Shown: one piece after another, positions 13,476-19,252 of the stretch
Numbering within the stretch: position 1 is the first letter of the stretch
Layout: every line of letters begins with the position of its first letter
Assembly: GCA_034440515.1 (NCBI GenBank)
Contig: JAWXCF010000120.1
Location: 1 to 19,252 of the forward strand
Direction of reading: 5' to 3'
Length of the DNA: 19,252 bases
Source: JAWXCF01 sp034440515
Lineage (GTDB): Bacteria > Bacteroidota > Bacteroidia > CAILMK01
The notes under the pieces: model-generated
Seen by the model: only the letters and a program-made list of their open reading frames with translations
Databases searched by the model: none
Told to the model about the DNA's origin: nothing
Position numbers and translations under genes: made by a program

Positions 13476-13506
13476 CCCTGTACAGTAAGATGTACGGGGT
13501 TTTTTT
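13476..13506 (+). terminator. Intrinsic terminator of the helicase gene
   Basis: CCCTGTACA (13476-13484) pairs with TGTACGGGG (13491-13499) with one G-T wobble and a six-base loop. A T-tract of seven bases follows, 28 bases after the stop. Confidence 0.9.
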
Positions 13507-13654
13507 GTGGTTTATAGGTTTTAGATTTAGGTGATTTCGCTACAGTATCATATTTGGTTGGTTTAGCGTAAATGCCTTAGGGTTAAGCCCAATACACAGA
13601 GCCAATTTAGATATTTACCATACTTTTACTTGACAATTAACAACGCACATAACA

Positions 13655-14467
13655 TTGAAAACCATATTAATAACTGGCGCTGGAACCGGGATAGGTCGCG
13701 CTACTGTAGAATTATTTAGTCAAAAAGGATGGACAGTGTTAGCAACCGTTAGGGATCCAATCAAGTACCCAGACTTGGCAAATATGAGTAACGTTAGAGT
13801 TTATCAGCTGGATGTAACCAACAATGGCAGCATTGAAGATGCAATATTACAAATACATAAAGACGGATACGCTATAGATGTTTTGGTAAACAATGCTGGT
13901 TATGGTACCGTAGGTGCACTGGAGGCTGCAAGTGATGAAGTAATCTTTAGGCAATTCAACACCAATGTATTCGGCCTAATAAAAATGACACAAGCTGTTT
14001 TGCCTAAAATGCGTGAACGTAAGGCCGGTACCATTATAAACATTGCCAGTGTGGGTGGGCGTGTTACGTTACCTTTATATACGCTTTATCACGGCACCAA
14101 ATGGGCTGTAGAGGGCATAAGTGAGAGCTTAATCTATGAGTTAGAACAGTTTAATATTAAGGTTCGCATTATTGAGCCAGGACCAATAGTTACCGATTTT
14201 TATGATCGTTCAGCAGACATATTTAGCAAACCAGGCCTAACTGCCTATGACGGATTTATAAATAAGTTGACACCTACTATGATAGAGGCGGGTGCTAAGG
14301 GTAGTAAACCCATAGTTGTTGCAGAGGCAATATATACAGCTGCTACTAGTAATAGTAATAAAATTAGGTATCCAGTTGGTGGTGGGGCCCCACTTATTAT
14401 GTTTTCTCGCAGGTGGTTCGGTGCCAGATTCCATATGTTCTTCGTAAAGCGCCTTTTAAAAATGTAG
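13655..14467 (+). CDS. Short-chain dehydrogenase/reductase (SDR), TTG start
   Basis: A 270-residue classical SDR, an NAD(P)-dependent oxidoreductase of the cytoplasm. Visible motifs are the nucleotide-binding TGAGTGIG (7-14), LDVTN for the adenine ring side, NNAG (79-82), the catalytic Ser in INIASVGG (S132), the catalytic YHGTK (Y145, K149) and EPGPIVTDF (174-182). Arg and Asp residues near position 33 (TVRDP) suggest NADP(H) preference, but the substrate cannot be predicted. The gene begins with TTG: no ATG or GTG lies between it and the upstream in-frame stop at 13631-13633, and MKTILITGAG is the expected family start. It ends 32 bases from the end of the convergent peroxidase gene with no hairpin between them, so transcripts may overlap. 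Confidence 0.93.
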   Translation: MKTILITGAGTGIGRATVELFSQKGWTVLATVRDPIKYPDLANMSNVRVYQLDVTNNGSIEDAILQIHKDGYAIDVLVNNAGYGTVGALEAASDEVIFRQFNTNVFGLIKMTQAVLPKMRERKAGTIINIASVGGRVTLPLYTLYHGTKWAVEGISESLIYELEQFNIKVRIIEPGPIVTDFYDRSADIFSKPGLTAYDGFINKLTPTMIEAGAKGSKPIVVAEAIYTAATSNSNKIRYPVGGGAPLIMFSRRWFGARFHMFFVKRLLKM

Positions 14468-14499
14468 GCGCAGTGTCAATAACAGATTCCTCTTTTAAC

Positions 14500-16440
14500 T
14501 TAATATTTGCCACCGACAGTTCTATCGAATGCGCCGTTTATCTCTGGTAGTTTAGTTGGTACTAGGCTATAATTAATATCTGGGCTAAGCATTTTTAAGA
14601 AATTTATTAGGTCAGTACGCTCAACTGTTGATAGGTCTAATTTATCGAATGGAAGGCTTTGCCACGGATTGTCTAATCCCATTCCAGCACCACCACCACG
14701 CACATAAAAATCTATGACTTGGTCTAAAGTCTTATAGCTGCCATTGTGAAAATAGGGAGCCGTATGGGCGCTAAACCTAACTGACGGCGTCTTAAACATA
14801 CCCTTTTTACCCTCTCTACCAGTTACATTATACCTACCTAGGTCTGGGTCAGCCACTAGGTTAGCTGTGTCATACATAACAGGTACTCCCAGATTTTCCA
14901 TTTCCGACTTTACATAGTGGGGTGGTACAGTACCATTAAATAAAGGTGCAAAGTGGCAAGTACCACATAGCCCTTTTCCCATAAATATATTGAACCCATT
15001 GCGCTCAGACTTAGAAATTGCAATATCTTTTTCCCCTCTAATATATTTGTCTAGCCTAGAGTCAAATGACAGTAAACTACGCTCATAGGCAGCCAAAGAC
15101 ATTAGAATATTTCTGGCATTTATTTTACCATTTTCATTGGGGAATGCCTTTAGAAACATCAACACGTATTCTTTACTTCGAACTAATCTACGTCCAGTTT
15201 CTTCAAAATTTCCGTGCAATTCGCTTTTGTTTAGTGTTACTGCAGCAGCTTGATCTTCTAGTGTAGCTACACTATTGTCATAAAACTGTGAGCTTTGTAG
15301 TGCTGCATTTAATAGGGTGGGGGTATTTCTCAATTTACCAGCTACTGCATCAAAACCAGTTGCCCGAGCTTGACCATCTGTAAAGAACTTATTTGGGTTG
15401 TGACAACTGGCACAAGAACGCTCCGCATTACCACTTATTACAGGGTCGTAAAACAGCAGCCTGCCTAACTCTGCCTTTGCAGTTTCTTGAATTGTATCGC
15501 CCTGTCCACCAAACCATATTGGGCGCCATCCAGCAACACTCCACAGGCTACTACCATCTCTGGTAAATACATTTTCTACTATAGGTGGGCTAAGATTCAA
15601 TTCTTTGTCTAGCAATTGCAGTTGTCTATATAATGGGTCAGCTGCCTTAGCTATAAATTCAATTCTATCCAATGCCTCTATACCTTTTTTATTTTTTAAA
15701 TAGTTGTCGCCAATTTTAAGGCTATTCATTATTTCAGCCTTCAGTTTTTTGTTTTTACATTCCTTTAAATACATAAGTATAGGCAATTGAATGCTTTTCC
15801 AACTAACGAATGCTTCTTGTAAACTAAGACCAGATTGGGGAGCATCAAAACCTGCCAACCCCATACTATAGATTCTAATAATCTCTTCACGTATGGCTTG
15901 AGATAGGTTAATCTCATTAATTCCTTGATTTTCTGCTACAACTATTTGTCTATTAGCTGCCCCAATCAGTTTACTGGTGTAGATGCGTAAACTATCTTTA
16001 GCCTGCGCATATAGTTCATCGTCGTACAGTATGTTTTCTACAACTTGTAGCCCCGTTGGTCTGTAAATAACTATGTTTCCTTCGTCTTCCTCTTCTTCCA
16101 TTAGGTCTGGACCATTCAACATTTTTTCATTATCATCGGTATAGAATGCTAATAGATACTCTGATTTCTTATATTGATATCTGCATTTCTTTAATTCTTC
16201 TTTTAATATATTTCTATATGCAATAGTTTGATCATTATTCTTATATCTATCTTCAACTTTATTATGTAAATCCAGTATATTTTTTTTAAATATTTTGGCC
16301 TCTTCTATCCACTTATCTTGAATTTGCCCGGTGATGTCTGCATAAGACTTAAATTGCACATCAGTCTTGCCAGATTTACTGGCTAATGCCATAATGCCAA
16401 AACTTATAGCTAAGAGGATAAGTATTCTATTCCTTTTCAT
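14500..16440 (-). CDS. Di-haem cytochrome c peroxidase/MauG-like protein with imelysin-like N-terminal half
   Basis: A 646-residue exported protein. The N-terminus MKRNRILILLAISFGIMALAS is a signal peptide or anchor. Residues about 30-285 are helical with NGPDL, PTGLQVVENILYDDE (128-142) and GFDAPQSGLSLQEAFVSW (197-214). This pattern recalls imelysin/EfeO domains, with Gln in place of the GxHxxE His (inference). Residues about 295-625 are a bacterial di-haem peroxidase domain. The first haem site is C343-ASC-H347 and the second is C492-GTC-H496, with the typical end FKTPSVRFSAHTAPYFHNGSYKTLDQVIDFY (549-579). Such proteins reduce peroxide or oxidise partners in the periplasm. At 646 residues it is about 300 longer than ordinary CcpA. 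A perfect inverted repeat lies just before the start. The upstream phosphatase-like gene ends in a terminator, so this is probably a separate unit. Confidence 0.9.
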   Translation of the reverse strand: MKRNRILILLAISFGIMALASKSGKTDVQFKSYADITGQIQDKWIEEAKIFKKNILDLHNKVEDRYKNNDQTIAYRNILKEELKKCRYQYKKSEYLLAFYTDDNEKMLNGPDLMEEEEDEGNIVIYRPTGLQVVENILYDDELYAQAKDSLRIYTSKLIGAANRQIVVAENQGINEINLSQAIREEIIRIYSMGLAGFDAPQSGLSLQEAFVSWKSIQLPILMYLKECKNKKLKAEIMNSLKIGDNYLKNKKGIEALDRIEFIAKAADPLYRQLQLLDKELNLSPPIVENVFTRDGSSLWSVAGWRPIWFGGQGDTIQETAKAELGRLLFYDPVISGNAERSCASCHNPNKFFTDGQARATGFDAVAGKLRNTPTLLNAALQSSQFYDNSVATLEDQAAAVTLNKSELHGNFEETGRRLVRSKEYVLMFLKAFPNENGKINARNILMSLAAYERSLLSFDSRLDKYIRGEKDIAISKSERNGFNIFMGKGLCGTCHFAPLFNGTVPPHYVKSEMENLGVPVMYDTANLVADPDLGRYNVTGREGKKGMFKTPSVRFSAHTAPYFHNGSYKTLDQVIDFYVRGGGAGMGLDNPWQSLPFDKLDLSTVERTDLINFLKMLSPDINYSLVPTKLPEINGAFDRTVGGKY

Positions 16441-16454
16441 AATATGAGAAAAAT

Positions 16455-16472
16455 TAGTAAACTGATTTACTA
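16455..16472. promoter_or_regulatory. Perfect inverted repeat, candidate operator
   Basis: TAGTAAA-CTGA-TTTACTA: seven perfect pairs around four bases, 15 bases before the peroxidase ATG and 14 bases after the T-tract of the preceding terminator. Its position and symmetry fit a dimeric repressor site. A hairpin in the 5' leader is the alternative. Confidence 0.5.
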
Positions 16473-16485
16473 TGTGTATTTAAGT

Positions 16486-16523
16486 AAAAAAAAGCCGGAT
16501 AAACTGCTAGAGAATACCCGGCT
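16486..16523 (-). terminator. Intrinsic terminator of the PhoX-like gene
   Basis: On the minus strand AGCCGG pairs with CCGGCT (16518-16523 with 16493-16498), followed by eight T residues (16486-16493). A GGCT/(A)GCC mini-hairpin at 16531-16542 precedes it. Confidence 0.85.
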
Positions 16524-16542
16524 ATAATTAGGCTACTTCAGC

Positions 16543-16560
16543 CAAACAGATTACTGTTTG
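16543..16560. repeat. Inverted repeat around the PhoX-like stop codon
   Basis: CAAACAG-atta-CTGTTTG is a perfect seven-pair repeat whose loop carries the stop codon of the 825-codon frame (minus strand TAA). With the mini-hairpin and the terminator it makes three hairpins in a row at the 3' end of the message. Confidence 0.6.
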
Positions 16561-18989
16561 TTGATAATAGATTGAGTTACTTTTTTATCAGTTGTTATTC
16601 TTAAAATGTACATACCAGCAGTTTGACGAGTGATGTCAACTTGTTTGATGTATGTGCTAGTTACGTTGTTGATGTACTCATCAAGTACAACTTTACCGTC
16701 TATAGTTAATACTTCGATATGAAGGTTTTGAGTGTTGCCTTTACCGTTGTAGTTTATATTGAATAAACCGGCGTTAGGGTTAGGATATACACTTATACCT
16801 TGCTCTTGTAGTTGAGTAGCAATGCTAGTTACAGAACTGTATTTCACTGTGCTGCTCATAGGAGATTGACAAGTACCAAGAGTTGATCTTACTGAATACT
16901 CACCACTTTCTTTCACTTTGTATGACTGCATATTTGCACCAGAAATCATAATACCATCTTTGTACCATTGGTTACCAATAGTAGCGCTGCTCATTAGCAT
17001 TTGGCCTTCAATTGAAATATTTGGCATAGAAGGTTGAGCTTTTACTATTACTTGAACTGAGTCAGTATATGTACAACCAGAAGCATTCGTAATAGTTACT
17101 TTGTATTTACCATCAAAGTTTACATTGATAGATTGGTTTGTGCTACCATTGCTCCAAAGAAATTTAGCACCAGTGTTACCAGCACTTAAAGTTGCTTCAC
17201 CACAAGTTTCGATAGTTGCAGGTAATGCGTCAACAGGAAGGGTATTGATTTTAACATCAACTTTAGTACGAATAGTACTTTCCATACCGTCAACAACTGT
17301 AGCCACAAAGTAACTAGTAGCAGCAGTCAAAGCAGGTGTAGTAATAGTTTTGCCTTGACCAACTAAAGTACCAGCAGTTGCAGCTGTATACACCCTGTAA
17401 GTAGCTCTATCTGCACCACCTGTCGGTGTAATTACAGAAACTAAACCAGAACAGTTAGTACTAGCTGTTACAGCTGTAGGCGCTACTGCTTTAGTAGTTG
17501 GAATACCAGTAAGCATAACCAACATAGAAGCTTGGTTTTCAGATAAACGTAGTGTACCACCGTCAGATGCGCGATATTTAACAGCTCTCCAAGAGTGTGG
17601 TTGTAGGCTCAACATAAATGAACCAGGAATTCCAGTGTTATTAGAAACATCTACCATTGCACCATATTCCCAAGCACCTATACCAGACCTAGAATAAGTA
17701 CCTGTACCGTTATTGTTATATGTAACTGAATCTGGGGCACTTCTTCTGTGGTCTAATTCACATAAAGTTTTTAAGCCTTTAGTTTCAATATCATATTGGT
17801 AGATACGAGCATCGTGTACGAATGGTAAACTTGCTGCACCTGAATAACTATTAGGATCTTCTTGAATGTAAACATAGTCATCAGTAACTACAACATTGTC
17901 TGGATCGTAAAATACACGAGCAGGATTGCTAGCAGATTTATCGTCACCACTCAATATGCATTCTAATGTACCTTTAGTAGGGTCATTTGCATCTAGCATT
18001 AATCTATAGGCGCGACCCCATTTAGTTCTACTGCTGTCAGAGTTTGAACCGTTATAGTCTTGACCAGTTGTCACAAAGTAAATTTCACGAGCACGTGATG
18101 CATTTCCTTTACGGTAGTCTAAGTCCTCAACACGACCAAATTTTATAGAAGCTGCTTGTGTAGCACTACCAGACCAAGCATCTAGAGCTGAACCAGTTAA
18201 AGTACGGAAGTTAGATGGTGCAGATACGAATTCAATATCGTATTTAGTACCAGGTATCATTGCAGTTTCTTTTTGGTTTTTGTCTTTTCTACGCAATACG
18301 CTAAGGTTACCATTTTTCAAATCGCCTTGGTCACCTACATACATAGCTACTTGACCACCATTGGGGCCTGAATCGTCATCACCCAGTATTACAACTGTTT
18401 TACCAGGATATGCAATTTTGTTTAATGGAATTGCATTTTCAGCACTCCATCTACCAAATGCAGGGATTACTGTAGGTCTGGTGTTGCTTGTATCTTTTAG
18501 AGATGCAGAATATGGATTTAGACCGTGTGTCATACTTTCTTGACCACTCTCACCACAAGTAATGAATAATGGACCAAAACCGTGTTCCTCTGGCGTAGCC
18601 ATAGTAGCAGAACAAAGTCTCCATATACCTGCATTACTGTTCATTACATACTCTCCACGTACTGGTTTAAAATTTTTATCAAGTATTACACGTGACACAG
18701 CAAAGTTGTCCTCGTGGTTAACAAGATAAGAAAATGTTCCATCTTCGTTTTTCACAATTCCTGCACCATCTACACTACCACCAAATATAAAAGTTGGAGT
18801 TTGAGATAGTACGTCGTCTGAACCTAAGATAGTGTACACTGTAACACCACTTATGTCATAGTTAGTTTTCAACAGGTTTGGGGTAACTGAGTAGTTGCCC
18901 AGAACAGCCTGCCCTTGCACTTGTCCAGCAAGACCTGATGCTAAGATAACACCGGCTGCTAAAGCACGTAATTTGGTAAAATTTGCCAT
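16551..18989 (-). CDS. Secreted PhoX-type (DUF839) alkaline-phosphatase-like protein with Ig-like domains and T9SS tail
   Basis: From the ATG at 18989 the protein is 812 residues and opens with a clear signal peptide, MANFTKLRALAAGVILASGL up to QVQGQ-A. The frame extends 13 codons up to a GTG at 19028, but those residues precede the signal peptide. Numbers below count from that GTG. Residues about 55-510 resemble a PhoX/DUF839 beta-propeller: PLFITCGES (153-161), FGRWSAENAIP, VVILGDDDSG (212-221), FGRVEDLDY (297-305) and FYDPDNVVVTDDYVYIQEDP (373-392). PhoX enzymes are metal-dependent secreted phosphatases. Three Ig-like modules follow (about 515-597, 598-663 and 665-732). The final 80 residues (ISVYPNPNAGLFNINY...GMYILRITTDKKVTQSIINK) are a type-A T9SS sorting domain, so the protein should cross the outer membrane. 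A Pho-box-like element lies upstream. Confidence 0.85.
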   Translation of the reverse strand: MANFTKLRALAAGVILASGLAGQVQGQAVLGNYSVTPNLLKTNYDISGVTVYTILGSDDVLSQTPTFIFGGSVDGAGIVKNEDGTFSYLVNHEDNFAVSRVILDKNFKPVRGEYVMNSNAGIWRLCSATMATPEEHGFGPLFITCGESGQESMTHGLNPYSASLKDTSNTRPTVIPAFGRWSAENAIPLNKIAYPGKTVVILGDDDSGPNGGQVAMYVGDQGDLKNGNLSVLRRKDKNQKETAMIPGTKYDIEFVSAPSNFRTLTGSALDAWSGSATQAASIKFGRVEDLDYRKGNASRAREIYFVTTGQDYNGSNSDSSRTKWGRAYRLMLDANDPTKGTLECILSGDDKSASNPARVFYDPDNVVVTDDYVYIQEDPNSYSGAASLPFVHDARIYQYDIETKGLKTLCELDHRRSAPDSVTYNNNGTGTYSRSGIGAWEYGAMVDVSNNTGIPGSFMLSLQPHSWRAVKYRASDGGTLRLSENQASMLVMLTGIPTTKAVAPTAVTASTNCSGLVSVITPTGGADRATYRVYTAATAGTLVGQGKTITTPALTAATSYFVATVVDGMESTIRTKVDVKINTLPVDALPATIETCGEATLSAGNTGAKFLWSNGSTNQSINVNFDGKYKVTITNASGCTYTDSVQVIVKAQPSMPNISIEGQMLMSSATIGNQWYKDGIMISGANMQSYKVKESGEYSVRSTLGTCQSPMSSTVKYSSVTSIATQLQEQGISVYPNPNAGLFNINYNGKGNTQNLHIEVLTIDGKVVLDEYINNVTSTYIKQVDITRQTAGMYILRITTDKKVTQSIINKQ

Positions 18990-19031
18990 ATAGTTAATAT
19001 AATATCGGATAACGAGTTCAAATTTCACAGT

Positions 19032-19040
19032 CAGAAATTA
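19032..19040 (-). promoter_or_regulatory. Possible -7 core for the PhoX-like gene
   Basis: The minus strand TAATTTCTG differs from TAnnTTTG by one base and lies six bases after the last Pho-box-like repeat, a typical position for an activator-dependent promoter core. Confidence 0.3.
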
Positions 19041-19046
19041 TGAAAT

Positions 19047-19075
19047 TGTTACTGATGTGTTAAGCAAATGTTAAG
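19047..19075 (-). promoter_or_regulatory. Pho-box-like tandem direct repeats
   Basis: The minus strand reads CTTAACA, TTTG, CTTAACA, CATC, AGTAACA: three 7-bp units at 19069-19075, 19058-19064 and 19047-19053, each separated by four bases. This is an 11-bp period with TTAACA/GTAACA cores. PhoB/PhoP sites in other bacteria have the same layout: 7-bp repeats with a 4-bp gap in E. coli and TTAACA-like hexamers with about a 5-bp gap in Bacillus. The element sits 58 bases upstream of the signal-peptide ATG of a PhoX-like gene. Confidence 0.65.
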
Positions 19076-19160
19076 TAAGTATTTTCAATGACTTTAGTCA
19101 ATATCTATATATTTCTCCTATTAATTCTTAAATTATTAAATATTTTTATAAATAATATTA

Positions 19161-19178
19161 CAATGTCGCTGAACATTG
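19161..19178. repeat. Hairpin in the AT-rich upstream region
   Basis: CAATGT-cgctga-ACATTG, six perfect pairs, in the otherwise featureless AT-rich stretch 19076-19252. It may be a weak terminator of a gene beyond the window edge. Confidence 0.35.
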
Positions 19179-19252
19179 ATAAATATTGTTTTATATATAA
19201 TAAATATTTTTCTTGTTACATTGTTAAATAGTAAATATGGTTACTATTATTA

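Noticed and set aside
13655..13657. Missed ATG start or frameshift at the SDR gene
   Set aside because: The in-frame upstream stop at 13631-13633 and the absence of ATG or GTG leave only TTG, and the protein from there matches the usual SDR start exactly. A TTG start is the simplest reading.
16455..16472. Terminator for the upstream phosphatase gene
   Set aside because: There is no U-tract, and a strong terminator already lies 14 bases upstream; an operator or leader hairpin fits better.

Overview
The window looks like chromosomal DNA from a low-GC member of the Bacteroidota. The evidence is a C-terminal type IX secretion (T9SS) sorting domain on the largest protein, many copies of the phylum's promoter core TAnnTTTG upstream of genes, and very little Shine-Dalgarno signal. 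A Sphingobacteriia or Chitinophagia affiliation is a guess from general protein character. No rRNA, transposase, integrase or CRISPR array was seen.

Layout. Positions 1-2541 (minus strand): a small secreted protein of unknown function, a three-helix membrane protein and an orphan PAS sensor histidine kinase. Positions 2880-6810 (minus): tRNA-Lys(UUU) with its own promoter and terminator, a GT-C type membrane glycosyltransferase, a MarR regulator directly upstream of it, and the 23S rRNA cytosine methyltransferase RlmI. Positions 6860-10263 (minus): a compact cassette that reads as phage-tail derived. It holds a chaperone-like pair of overlapping frames joined by a T9 slippery run, a 152-residue protein and a 654-residue protein with a jelly-roll-like centre. 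Upstream of it lie a consensus promoter, an approximately 80-nt two-hairpin RNA and an intrinsic terminator. That layout fits either a small RNA or an attenuated leader.

Positions 10519-14467 (plus): a coiled-coil/winged-helix DNA-binding protein, a long structured RNA or 5' leader (about 11290-11504), a DEAD-box RNA helicase with an RGG tail, and an SDR oxidoreductase that starts at TTG. Positions 14500-19252 (minus): a periplasmic MauG/cytochrome c peroxidase-like protein with an imelysin-like N-terminal half, and a secreted PhoX-type (DUF839) phosphatase-like protein with Ig-like domains and a T9SS tail. The PhoX-like gene is preceded by three 11-bp-spaced direct repeats that match a Pho box, so the promoter and the protein call support each other.

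Most worth following up: the tail-derived cassette with its likely programmed -1 frameshift and its RNA leader; the structured RNA ahead of the helicase; and the Pho-box/PhoX/T9SS combination. All family calls come from reading motifs by eye; no database search was run.
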